NCBI GenBank assembly: GCA_963691655.1
Contig: OY829328.1
Coordinates: 78,868,400 to 78,932,399, forward strand
Length of the DNA stretch: 64,000 nt
Direction: 5' to 3'
Source of the DNA: Toxonevra muliebris
Lineage: Eukaryota > Arthropoda > Insecta > Diptera > Pallopteridae
Shown: piece after piece, positions 1 to 10,626 of the stretch
Position numbering within the stretch: the first letter of the stretch is position 1
Layout of the letters: each line of letters begins with the position of its first letter
Notes under the pieces: generated by a model
What the model was told of the DNA's origin: nothing
Database searches by the model: none
What the model saw: only the letters and a program-made list of their open reading frames with translations
Position numbers and translations under genes: made by a program

Positions 1-817
1 TCCAACAAACCACAATTGGTTGACGCGTTTATAAAAAAGTTTCATTACAAAATTAAAGAAATGGATTTCGCTCCCGATCAAATTTAAAACGCTGATGAGT
101 CCGGGTTGTTTAACTGAGCAAACATTAGTTCGTCAAAAAGAATCATCTGCACCAGGTCGCAAATCTAGTAAGGAACGAGTAACTTTTATGGCAAGTGGAG
201 AACACAAACTCAAGTTGTTTGTTATTTGGCAAAGCAGCCAATCCTCGCGCATTCAGAAATTCTCAAAATCCAGTGGTGTACAAAGGAAATAATGTTTTTC
301 AATTTAAAAAATATAATATGCATTTTGAAAAGGGCTTGAGCAAATGGTTATTCTTCGTCTATTCACTGATGGTGACCACTGATGAATCCTTGCGCTGACT
401 CTAATTGTGAAGTTGAAGATGAACTGCCACTAAGTGAAATAAGGAGTCGGCTCGCTGAAGAGCCATGGACATATGGACATATTTTCAAGTTTGTTAAGCA
501 AAATTAACTCCAGTCGACTTACTGACGAAGAAATTTCTGGATGGTTAAATTTCGAAGATAACAAACAAATTGAATCTGATATAGAAAATGATGGAAAAAT
601 AAGTGTAGAATGGGAAACTGATGACGAAGAATATATTGTTGAAGTAAGTCCCATTGTGAAAGTAGATGAAGCCATTAACGTCTTAAATGTTGGCATCAAG
701 TGGGCAGAACAAAAATTTTGTACCAACTTGGTCAGGAAGTTCAGGATGCTGCCATATAAAAAAAGACTACAACTGCGAAGAAACAAACAAGTATTCTTAA
801 TTTTTTTTTACAAATGA
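1..817 (+). pseudogene. pogo/Tigger (jerky-like) transposase relic
   Basis: This is a decayed DDE transposase of the pogo/Tigger/jerky group, whose enzymes cut and paste DNA in the nucleus. It runs in from before the window. Near 90-110 the frame reads NADESGLF, the hallmark of the first catalytic Asp region. Near 115-290, in another frame, come the TLVRQKESSAPGRKSSKERV and GEHKLKLFVI-type motifs that follow it in this family. Near 473-780 is the acidic C-terminal part, with KWAEQKFCT followed by basic residues. Stops and at least two frame changes separate these blocks, and the N-terminal DNA-binding part lies outside the window. The family assignment rests on remembered motifs and is fairly secure; the exact subfamily is not. 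No terminal inverted repeat was found at the 3' side. Confidence 0.75.
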
Positions 818-3308
818 TTGTTGAGTTCATGTTAACTCCATAAAAACCGAACTCATGTTATTGTTTTTGCGAACACGCTGTGCTCGTTTTATTTTGTAAA
901 TTTTCGTCTTTGCAATAAAAATTTGAGGAGAATTCTTATGAAAACATAATTTTTTAAGTTTTAGGGTTCAAAATACAAACCATATGATTAATTTTTCTTG
1001 CTTTAGAAAAGGTCTCGATAATTGCAACCTTTCGATTTGTGCAACACTCTTTGACATTAATTAGTTGCGCAAACCGAGTCGCTACTGTATTTAGTTTTTG
1101 CTCAATCTTCAGGTTGTCAGCAACCATGCGTAATGGGCGGGCACAACCACCGCCTAAAAGTATGCAAATGATAATATTTTACTTATGTTCCAAAAGTTTT
1201 GACACGTGATCACGTGCGTCATATTGAAATTTATGAATTAAATGTCAAACAAAAACTGTCAAAATTCATATACTTTTAATTTAAGAAAAAAGAAAATGAG
1301 AAAAAAAAAATTCTATGAAGGTTACCGATTACTAATTTATACTGAATTTATCTTTAAGGACGAAGAGGCGCATTCGCTTAAATTTAATTTTAAGAAAAAA
1401 AAAATGTAAACAACGACCGGAAATAAAAGAAAAATATATAAAGCTATAAGAAAAATATACATTAAAATAAAGAAAAAAAAAACTTAAGGTTACTTTTTAA
1501 AGTTGGTCTGAAAATTAAGTTAAAACTTGAAAAGATTCGAAGTAACAGCAACACAAAAAAAAAAAAAAAGAATAAAAGAAAAAAAAGAAAAATTATTTAA
1601 CAAAAAACTGAAGAAAATTTGTAGCCACTGTCTTTGGTAAACTTAAAAATTTAACAAGAATTTTTTTTTTTTATATTTTTATATTTAAGTTCATTTTCTT
1701 TGCTGTTTTTTTTTTTACTTATTTTTTTTTTCGCTTTTTTTTTTTCATTGTACGTTAACCTCCAGGGAAGCGGAAATTGGTCATTATGTGTGCTATGACG
1801 TTGATGGCGACTACAACAACAACAACGACGACAACGACAATGCCGGGCGTCTGGCTGGCTGGCTAGCACTGACTGGCTGCTCTTACTAAACCGAAACTTT
1901 ATGCAAAAATATTGAAAAGAAACATTTTTTTTTTTTTTAAATTCTTTTATTTTTAAACAGAAAATGAAAGAAACGATAAAAACAAAACAGAAAACTGCAG
2001 CGTATTTTCCCACGTGGTCTTTCGACACCATAAAGACTTTATGAGCAGCAGCAATCAAGAAGCAGCAGTCAGCAGCTTCTTTATAGCTGCCATAGAAGAA
2101 AAAGGCTTGGACAATGCGTCAAGGTTGCTGGACTACTATGTGGTCATAAAATTCTTTCTTTTTTTTTTTTATATACATATTTACACTTTTTGTTTGCTTG
2201 CTAATTTTCTTTGGTTGCTTTTAGTCAGAAGCAGCAGGAAAAAAAAAATGTAAAAAAAAAAAAATGAACCAAAGTCAAGGCAAAATCTTAAAGTAATAAA
2301 ATAGCAACAAAGGAAATGAAAGTATGTAATATTATTTTATTCAACAACAACAGCAACAACAAGCTGGAGAGGGTAGAGGACGTGCGAAATGAGAGAGAGA
2401 GGCAGAGAGGACAATGACCAGAAATGACCTATATACTTACATAGTTCGTCTGGTAATAATAATAAGAAAATAATAATATTGCCGCCATCGTCATTGCCAC
2501 TGCCTCCGTCAACGCCATCGTCAATGGCGTCATCAACAGTGGCAAAATTAAATTAACAATTGTGTGCGCTTGACCACAGTGTGCTTGAATAACGCAAGAC
2601 TTTATGCTCTTCTTCTTCTTTGTCTTCTTCAACTCCTCAACCACTAATATTCACACTTCCTTTTCACCCAAACCAAACACACCCCCCCCTCCACCTCCCC
2701 TCCCCTTCCCCTCACCACAATACAAAAAAGAATTTTCCTTTACCATTAAGTAAGTAAAGTGGCTGCCACTTTTTCTCTCTTAGTGTATATTGTTTAGTTG
2801 ATATTTAAAGAAGTTTTCCTTTTGGACTTATTTATTGAAGTGCTTGCTTCTTACTACTGCTGCTAAAAGTTTTCTATAGTAAGTAGGTAGTATCATAAAA
2901 AGAGGCTCTTTTAGCTTTATATTGTTAAGTTTTTACTGGTACTGACTGCTCATTTTGCTTTATAGTAGAAGCGTAAAATCGATATTAAATATTTAAGCTT
3001 ACTGTAATATTAGGTACTAAGTGGCAACCTAACTACTTACCTTCAAACCGGCAAACGGGCAAACTGGCGTTTGTATGTTATTACTTTTTAGTCAGGCTTT
3101 CTTGCTTTCTTTCTTTTTGTAAGAAAGCTTCTTCTCAAAGCAATTTCTTGCATTATTTAAATGTCAAAGTGGTTAGTTGCAAAATACTTACAAATTTTGT
3201 TGATAGAAGTTCTTATTATTTGTAGCTTGCGAAAAAAATATAAATAAGTAACTATATTAGTTAATAGTTTTAAAAAGTATTACTTTGTTCCTTTGTAAAC
3301 TGAAATTA
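818..3308. other. AT-rich non-coding stretch
   Basis: About 2.5 kb with no supportable gene. It holds long A or T runs (for example 1555-1570, 1662-1735 and 1926-1940), CAA/CAG triplet runs near 1813-1835 and 2343-2362, a C-rich patch at 2682-2712 and a GA-rich patch at 2391-2410. Short reading frames here are products of low complexity and have no recognisable domains. Confidence 0.6.
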
Positions 3309-4582
3309 CAGGGTGACAATTGTAAAGTGACGCAAGTTTAATACTCTGCAGCAAGCTTTGCCATTTACCGTTACTTTAATTTAAGAAGCAAATTCATTCA
3401 TCGTTGGCTTTGCTTTTAATTTCATTTGAATTTTTGTTATTATATTTTGAAATTTCCATAAAAATGGACAAGGAAAATATTCGTCGTGAAATTATGAAAT
3501 TTCATTTGGCAAATTATAGTAGCCGTCAAATTGCAAAGGCTTTAAATTGGTCAAGTCGTACGGTAGACCGAGCTATTATTCGATATAATGAAACTGGGGG
3601 TTTTGGAGATAGAGACCGGGGAAAATTTTCAACAGTTGCCACTACTGGTTTAACAGAAAAAATTCGTAAACGAATCAAGCGAAATCCAAGGCGCTCAATG
3701 AGAAAAATCGCTAAGGAAGTGGGAGTAAACCGTGAAACAGTGCGTATCATTGCAAAATCAAAGCTTAATCTTAAGCCGTACAAGCTCCGAAAAGCTCAAG
3801 ATCTGACACAAAAAAAGAAAGATTTGCGACTGCAAAGATGCAAGGCGTTGCTACGCTCCTCCGTGTTAAAAAATGTTGAAAATATCTTGTTTACAGATGA
3901 AAAAATTTTCACGGTTGAAGAACATTTCAATGCGCAAAATGACCGAATGTGGCTAACATCATCATCGCAACAAAATAGGACTGTTGGCGGAGTTCAAAAG
4001 CCAGCTTCTGTTATGGTATGGGCTGGGGTTTCCGCTAATGCCAGAACCCCTCTAATATTCGTTGAAGTGGGTGTTAAAATTGACCAGGTTGTTTATCGGA
4101 GCATTTTAAATGAACATGTTCTTCCCTGGGCCCAAGATACATTTGGAAATGAAAACTGGACTCTCCAGCAAGATTCTGCACCTTCCCACATGGCAAAATT
4201 AACGCAAACATGGATAAAAGACAATTTTTCTGGATTCATAACATCTCAAGCATGGCCACCCAGACTTGAATCCAATGAACTACTCTATTTGGAGTATTTT
4301 AGAGGCTTGTGCATCTCAACACCACAGTCTGGAGTCGCTGACAAATTCATTAGAGAAAGCCTGGACTGAAATTGATCAGGAAGTCCTGCGGCGAACAGTC
4401 CTACGATTTCCGGATCGATTGAAGGCATGTGTGCGGGCTAAAGGAGGCTATATTGAATGAGGTGGGGTTCACATGAATGCTTATATATTCAGCAATTTTA
4501 ACACTTAATTGTACTTAATGGAAGTACGTCCTTTTGAAAATAACTGCTGAAATGTGTGCGTCACTTTACGATTGTCACCCTG
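3309..4582 (+). mobile_element. DD37D (maT-like) Tc1/mariner element, copy A
   Basis: A complete-ended 1,274-bp Tc1/mariner-type transposon. The ends begin CAGGGTGACAATTGTAAAG and finish as its near-complement (CTTTACGATTGTCACCCTG), and TA flanks both sides (3307-3308 and 4583-4584), the usual target duplication of this superfamily. Three other copies of the family lie in the window: B near 19806, C at 34927-36194 and D at 55255-56226. Family placement comes from counting 37 residues between the second and third catalytic Asp in copy D. Copy A is the longest copy but is not functional (see its transposase). Confidence 0.93.
3464..4460 (+). pseudogene. DD37D transposase, copy A (frameshifted, catalytic D to N)
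   Basis: Encodes a mariner/Tc1-type transposase, which would bind the element's ends and catalyse cut-and-paste transposition. The start chosen is the ATG of MDKENIRREI, conserved in copy C, rather than the upstream in-frame ATG. N-terminal helix-turn-helix segments span roughly residues 1-120 (SSRQIAKALNWSSRTVDRAI, then RRSMRKIAKEVGVNRETVRI). The first catalytic Asp is in LFTDEKIF and the second in LQQDSAPSH. At about 4258-4262 eight bases present in copy D (tccccata-type stretch after gccacc) are missing, which shifts the frame. Beyond it the third catalytic motif reads LNPMNY instead of LNPMDY. A further six-base deletion removes two residues after SILE. The protein is therefore dead twice over. 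Confidence 0.9.
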
Positions 4583-4584
4583 TA

Positions 4585-4760
4585 ATCTATTTTAATACTT
4601 TTGGTAGATAATATTTTCATGATATTTGCATTGTACGTGTATACTAGTGCGAGTCCGGAAGGGATGGAACCCGTTTCTTTAAATCATCATAAATTTAAAG
4701 AGAATTACAAAAAAAAAGTCCATTTTATGTACCAAACTTTAGTTCGAACCGTTGTTTATA
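4585..4760. other. Spacer between two Tc1/mariner-type elements
   Basis: 176 bases of AT-rich DNA between copy A of the DD37D element and the next transposon. The last two bases are the TA target of the downstream element. No gene is supported here. Confidence 0.5.
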
Positions 4761-4922
4761 AAGCGCGGTTCACGCCAAATTGGCACGCTTTGTTGTGGTC
4801 ACCACCTTGCCCCTAGTCATAAGAACAATAAATTTTTTAGCGGGGATTTGTTTACAATACCGTTACCGTTAGTTGATAAATTTTTCATATTATTTGATTG
4901 CAAGTTGGTGATTGTGTGCACA

Positions 4923-5050
4923 ATGGAAGCTGCAAATAGAAAATTGATTGTGAACAAATTTATTGAAAATCCATCGTGGTCTCGTTCAAAGATTGCGAAA
5001 GTGTTGAATATCTTCAAAAGAACGGTGTTCGGGTTTATGCAGAGTAGCAT
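4923..5050 (+). pseudogene. DD37E family-3 transposase, N-terminal fragment
   Basis: Starts at an ATG and reads MEAANRKLIVNKFIENPSWS, continuing into a helix-turn-helix-like segment ending KVLNIFKRTVF. It resembles the N-terminus of the other DD37E transposase in the window (KNPNWSYKKLAKEL...), so it is the DNA-binding start of the same protein type. Sense is lost after about 5035, where inserted sequence begins. It continues as the downstream fragment near 7755. Confidence 0.75.
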
Positions 5051-5735
5051 GCCCCTTTTTAATGTTTTTATAAATGTAGGAATCAGGGCCGTAGCCAGAA
5101 ATTTTTTTCGGGGGGGGTTTTCATTCGAAGAAAATATTCATAAATAATTTTTATTAAACTGATTTTTAAATACAATAAATTAAATCGATGATACATTTAA
5201 TGGACCCTATAAAATTAAAATTTTAGGAAAAGTTTTCCGATTTTTTTTAATCTTAACCTCAAAAAAATGGCCAAAAGTGACAAAAAATTCACAGAATAAT
5301 CAAATTAAATTTTTTCAAATAAATATTATTCAATGTGCATTTTTTTATCGTGAGGGACATAATTTCATTAACTCATTGACTTCCCACAACTGATGATGTA
5401 CCCAACCTCAAAAAAATTACCAAAAATAGTAGAGGCTCATTTTTTTCAAATGATCATCATTGGGAATTTCAGCCATTATCAATGATAAGGAACCCGGATG
5501 AGGTTGGCTTATATTCCCTAAATTCGTGAAGTCACAGCATTGAAAGAGATCTTTCTAGTCGTGGTGCTCTGAGCAATAATGCGTTAAAAAATTAATTATA
5601 TTTTAAGATTGCCTCCTAAAGCTGCATGGGTTTTGCTAATAAGATGGAGTTTTTGCGAAAGAACTTTTCACGTTGAACACGAATCTGAGGTCAAAAACTT
5701 CCCATCACGTCACTTTTTAGGAAAAAAAAATGGGC

Positions 5736-6186
5736 TCAAGCAAGTCTAATTTTACAAGGATCCGATAATTTTTGATGTGTAAACATTTTAGCTCACGGTA
5801 TGGGCAAAATTTCAAATGTGTAAAATGTAACAATAACTGTATCGTAAGATGTAAGATAACTGTAACGTCCAGTTCCCTTCTCGCTCGCACTACTGCGCGG
5901 CATGACTGTGCTACTCTAAACAACAAAGAGAAGAGAAGAAGAGAGGTAGAAATTAAAATACGAGCGGAGTTTGTTTGTTTATGTTTCGATCAATTTACTC
6001 ACACATATATGTACATACGAAAACAAAATGTGTGTGTACATTTATTCGTGGCAGAATTATTTGTTGGTGTTAAACGTATGGAGATCGACCATACCATACA
6101 AGCAGAGAAGTCGCCGTTGCAAACACAGGCGTTTGATAGGTTTTGCATTCGGTTAGTTAGATTGGATTAAATTAAATATTTTTTTA
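5736..6186. other. hAT-like interior, unique part
   Basis: Interior sequence of the hAT-like element not shared with its second copy. It contains a 132-codon open frame (5772-6170) with no recognisable domain. I see no gene. Confidence 0.4.
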
Positions 6187-6952
6187 AATCCCAATATGCT
6201 TTGAAAATTTATTTCTTCAATGTTGGAGAAAAGCTTAGTTCTCAAATTGATTTCCAATGTATTTCTCAATTTAAGTTCAAACATTTTTCTCCTTGTTGAC
6301 TTTCTACTTGACATCAAGTTGAGAATCAACATTTTTTTCAATGTTTGAGAAATATTTTAATTCTTAATTAGATATCAAGCACTTTTCTCCACTTGAAACC
6401 AAACATTTTTTCCAACGCTTGATATCAACTTGAATACGATTTGAGTTAAATTTGAGATATTATTTACAATATTTTATAAGTATACTCGTATGGCAATACT
6501 ATTGATTTCTCACAGATTCTCACAGAAATTTAATTTGTGGAAAACATTTTCTGTAAATTCAATTCAATTTTGAAAAATAAATATAAAAAACTGAGTGAAA
6601 GTGAAAAAAATTCGAAATAAAAGTGAGGTGAAAATGAATTAAAAGGAAATATATGCTTTACATAATGTATATTTTGTACATAATTATAATTCAATTTGGG
6701 GGATGCGTAAGAGCAAAAAAGTGAAAAGTGAGGTTTGACAGGTTGGAGAAATTCCTTTGATATCAAGTTGGGAATCATAAATTTTTCAATTTGATAACTA
6801 AGAAAATCACCATATAAAAAATATGCCTTTTAAGTTAAGAAGACTATAATAGGACCATTGAGGTGCATTTGAGATTGGAGATTTGAGAAAGGTACTTGAC
6901 CTCAAATCTACCTCAAGTTGATATCAAACAATAATGTATATTGGGATATAAA
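6187..6952. repeat. Possible nested MITE with TTGATATCAA-rich interior
   Basis: Bounded by ATCCCAATAT on the left and its complement ATATTGGGAT on the right. The interior has many copies of short palindromic motifs of the type TTGATATCAA or TCAAGTTGATATCA (for example near 6313, 6370, 6418, 6760 and 6910). No coding capacity is visible. It could be a MITE inserted in the hAT-like element; no clear target duplication was found, so this is tentative. Confidence 0.4.
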
Positions 6953-7070
6953 AACAATACCTACAAAATGATAAGTAATAAGTAATCTAGGTTTCAATAA
7001 ATGTATAAACAAAATGTAGTGATAATGATAGCAAACCACGGCATTATAAAAATTTTGCTTTATACATTAA

Positions 7071-7248
7071 CCTTAGAAAGGCAACACTTTTTTTATCTAT
7101 GTAAATAGCAAAATTGTTAAACAGAAAAAATCAAATTTATTTATTATAAAATCACTTATTTACTTCAATAAAAATACATTGTTTCTTTCTTTGCGGTGCT
7201 GTAAAAAAGTAGTGGGGTGACTGGTCACCCTTGGTTGCCTTTCTTAGG
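7071..7248. mobile_element. piggyBac-type MITE, TTAA-flanked
   Basis: A 178-bp unit starting CCTTAGAAAGGCAAC and ending GTTGCCTTTCTTAGG (14 of 15 positions complementary). It is flanked on both sides by TTAA (7067-7070 and 7249-7252). TTAA duplication with CC-starting ends is the signature of piggyBac elements; no transposase is encoded, so it would depend on a transposase from elsewhere. It sits inside the hAT-like element and so is younger than it. Confidence 0.78.
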
Positions 7249-7356
7249 TTAAATGCGGAAAGAACTTATTGTCGCCTGAGAATTGATTTATGTGTGTACA
7301 AATATACGCCAAATCAATTCTTGGTCAGAACCCCTAAATACGGCCTTGGTAGGAAT

Positions 7357-7754
7357 AATTAAGCACATATTAGTTAAGTTTACAAGTTTATTAAAAAGAA
7401 GGTGATTTGGTAATGATAATGGCGGAGTGCCAATATTTTAAAAGAATACAAGGAGGAAGTGCCAATCGGCGACTTCCTTGTTGAAAGTTGAAACAGATCT
7501 GATTCTATTTAATATTACAAATGGATATAAAAATTAAGTAACGTTAAGCGCCCAATGGTGCTACATATAGCTAAAATGTACAATATTCACATCAATAATA
7601 CAAGAAATACCTAGCCAACATTGGGCGAACAATGTTGATGACAAAGTTGGGAAATTTAAAGATACAAATTTAATAAATACAATAAAATGAAATATGACCA
7701 AATCAATAAATACAAGAAATGTTGCTGTGTCGAACTCAATGAGGTTCATGTCCT
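7357..7754. other. Unassigned insert inside the family-3 element
   Basis: About 400 bases between the right flank of the hAT-like element and the point where transposase sense resumes. Together with about 5036-5083 it interrupts the transposase. It has no recognised coding sequence. It may be another insertion that hosted the hAT-like element, or diverged element sequence. Confidence 0.4.
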
Positions 7755-8666
7755 CAACAAACGGTATCTAGAGTTATAAAATGATATAAAGAAACTCTTA
7801 GTGTTGAAAGAGCTAAAAATGTTGTGAACAAAACGGGCACCACCAACCTAAGATTAAAGGCAAAGATCTTGAAGTCCATCAAAAGCAATCCCGGACTATC
7901 GGATAGCGATGGTGCCAAAAAATTCAATACCAGCAAAAGTACTGCTAGACGAATACGCATAAAAGCTGGGCTAAAGTGCTATAAAATATCCAAATAGAAG
8001 AGACAAACAGAATTTGCTGGCCCAAAAAACGTGCTCGTCTTCTTTATAATAATGTTTTGACCAAATTCAATGGATGCATTATTGTGGATGACGAATCATA
8101 CGTAAAATTTGATCTTAAACCGCTTCCAGTTCAAAAATTTTATATGACAACGAATCGTGGTAATGTACCCTCAAAATTCAAGTACATAAAAATGGATAAA
8201 TTTCCAAAGAAAAAGCAATGGTGTGGCAGGCTATTTGCAGCTGTGGTCTCAAATCCAAGGCATTTGTGACATCCTCTTCTATGACGTCTGATATTCACAT
8301 CGTGCCTTACGAAACGACTATTGCCATTTGTTCGTCACCACCATTCGCCAGTGAAGTTTTGGCCTGATTTAGCTAGCCAGTTGCCACTACTCTAAGAAAA
8401 GCATGGATTGGTATCAGACAAATAAAGTAGATGTAGTGCCCAAATTTATGAATCCACCCAATTGCCCCCAGCTTCGACCGATCGAAAAATACTGGGCTAT
8501 TACAAAATATAAGTTGAAGAAAAATGCAGGTATTGTCAAAAATGTGAATTCAATGTTACTAAAATGGAACCAAATAGCCGCAAAAGTATCCAGAGCGGAT
8601 GTTCAAAGGTTGATGGGGTCCATTAAAAGGAATACCCGGAACTTTTTGCACAACAAAGAAATTTAA
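7755..8666 (+). pseudogene. DD37E family-3 transposase, central and C-terminal part
   Basis: Carries the rest of a Tc1/mariner-type transposase. From about 7845 it reads the second DNA-binding helix region (LRLKAKILKSIKSNPGLSD, then a TSKSTARRIRIKAG segment). The first catalytic Asp lies in the IIVDDESYVKFD region near 8088. The second is in FWPDLAS near 8360, followed by a 4-base insertion relative to the sister family. The third catalytic residue, Glu, is in QLRPIEKYWA near 8470-8500. Stops occur at about 7780, 7998 and 8268, and there are several frame changes, so no active protein can be made. The closing residues (KRNTRNFLHNKEI, stop 8664-8666) look like a natural C-terminus. Confidence 0.85.
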
Positions 8667-8798
8667 ATCTTTTAATATTATAGTATTTAAACACAATATT
8701 AAACTTATCATTTAATGCATTATTTGTTATTCTGAGTGTTCGGGTTAAAAAGATACAGGAACTTTCCTGCGTGCCAATTTTGCGTGAACCGCGCTTTA

Positions 8799-10624
8799 GG
8801 TACTCCGAGCGGCTTCGTTGTTTTAACGTTTTATCATATTTTTCCGAATTAAAAAAAGAAAAAAAAAAATTGACAATTCAGGAAGAGATGGAATCAAGGA
8901 TGCCAACTCATTTCTTCTGACTCCCCGATAGCCCGCGAGAAATTCCCCGATTTTCAGTCAAATTCACCGCACCGGTATAATTTTATATTATAACAGCGAG
9001 ACACGTTTAAAATTGTTCAAGGTTAATGTTATTTCAATGTGGTCCAGAACTGATAGGTTTACTTTCTGACTCCGGAATTCTTTTAACACATGAGAGATTT
9101 CATTTTAAGGGGACCCACTCTTAAAATCGATTGAGCTCTAATGAATCCGGTGCACTGAGTTACTCGACGTTCATTTTGATAAACACTCAAAGTTCTCGAA
9201 GGAAAATACATGGGCTTTCTTTTAACCTGATTCTACTGTATTCCTTTATTCCTGAGTATACAAAAAATCAACTTAAAAGTTGCCACAAATCTATTTTATA
9301 ACTTATCAGCTCTAGTGACAGTTTCATCCCCATATGCAGAGGGATGCTGTGATAGAATCATGTAAAGGAATAAAATATATAAGCTAGTTATCTCTTATCA
9401 ATTTATTAGCTTTCAATGTAATATATTCAAGTCCTATGTCTACTCCTTTTTTTTTTTGTCTTCAACTGGGCAACTCCTACAATAATTGCCTGCAGGAGCT
9501 GACTGCACTAAAGGAATATATATGTATGTATTTCTCCCTGTGAAAGAAATTCCTGTCATTTTCAATAGCAATTCTATTCTTATATAATTCATCTGCCAAA
9601 GCACCAACAACAACAACATCTCCCACCCACTTCAACTGCTACTTTCATAGAGAGAGTAGCTACAACAACAACAACAGCAGCAATAACTTTTCACAAAAAT
9701 TCAATTCAATTTCCTTCGATACTATTCCTTTTTTTTTTTATTCATTCATTTTTTGTTTTCTTTCTTTTTTTTATTATTTTATTTTTTATATTTCTTGTAT
9801 TTGTTGGATACAAATGTCATTTTTTATTTCACATTCTCGCATTTATTATTTTCCCTCTCATCTTGTCGCATTGGCATCACGTTTTTCTCGCACAACCAAT
9901 GAAAAACGTTGAAACTGTTGGGTTTCTTCAACTACTTCAGTATCTTCTTCTTCTTCCTCCTGGCCATGTCCATGTGTTGCCAAGTTGAAATGAAATAAAA
10001 AAAAAATAGAAACGTTTTTTTTCCCAACTGTGTATTTTATATGAGCAAAAGAAATAAGAACAAAAAAAATAAAAAAAAATAAAAATCAAGTAAAAACGGT
10101 TAAAATCAATTGGATTTTATATTTTTTATTTTACTTTTTCGAATTCTTATTTTATTTCTTTCTATTGAATGTAGCTAGAATTTTCAACTCGAATTTACTT
10201 TGCTCTGATACTTTTTTCAATTTTTTTTCCTTTTTTTTGTGCAATTTCCACAGATGAATTCAATTTAATACATTTTTCTTCTACTTCTCTGCGTTTTTTT
10301 GTTTTTTTTTTCTGGTGTTGTAATTTCCATTTCAATTGTTTTATTTTCAATTTAAAAACTTTTGACGAATTCTTTTGGGCAACGACATGGGTGTGGCATA
10401 TAAAATCTTATGTAATGCTGACTTTTCTGAAAAGTTGTGAGTTGAATATCGTTAATTAAATTTTTTTATTTATTTTTTTTTTTTGTATTGCCAGCAACAT
10501 AAACTTTTTAGAGATACGATGTCAGATGTTGCGCAATTTTTTTTTTTTTTTTTTTTTTAATAGAAAGTTTTAAAGTTAAAGAACACAAACGAAATGAAAT
10601 TTAGTTTTTTATTAGTAAGGCATG
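8799..10624. other. Non-coding stretch with poly-T and CAA runs
   Basis: No gene is supported. About 8903-8962 matches, in reverse orientation, the segment at about 51088-51150 (a motif of the type GGATGCCRRCTCATTT followed by CGAGAAATTCCCCGATTTTC). CAA-type runs occur near 9606-9620 and 9662-9682, and there are several long T runs (9446-9456, 10536-10558). Confidence 0.55.
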
Positions 10625-10626
10625 TA

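Larger units (their letters stand above)
5084..7348 (+). mobile_element. Non-autonomous hAT-like element, copy 1
   Basis: Left end CAGGGCCGTAGCCAG and right end CTAAATACGGCCTTG form a short inverted repeat (CAgGGCCGTA). The flanks carry a perfect 8-bp duplication, GTAGGAAT (5076-5083 and 7349-7356). CAGGG-type ends with an 8-bp duplication are typical of hAT transposons; that assignment is inferred. About 5084-5735 matches the second copy (61443 onwards, after removing its inserted LINE); the rest of the interior differs. A G-run follows the left end. No transposase is encoded. Other insertions lie inside, at 6187-6952 and 7071-7248. Confidence 0.85.
4761..8796 (+). mobile_element. DD37E-type Tc1/mariner element (family 3) carrying nested insertions
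   Basis: The outer ends are inverted repeats. The left end starts AAGCGCGGTTCACGCCAAAT and the right end is its complement with one mismatch over about 27 bp; both are flanked by TA (4759-4760 and 8797-8798). Transposase coding is split: a start at 4923 and the rest from about 7755 to 8666. Between them lie an hAT-like element (5084-7348, itself nested) and about 50 plus 400 bases of unassigned sequence. Without insertions the element would be about 1.3 kb, the normal size for this superfamily. The third catalytic residue is Glu and the spacing from the second Asp is 37, after discounting a 4-base insertion, as in the mosquito ITmD37E group. Confidence 0.85.

Noticed and set aside
1651..2058. 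135-codon complement frame
   Set aside because: It is created by A/T runs and triplet repeats, with Lys- and Phe-rich content, no domain and no splice or start context.
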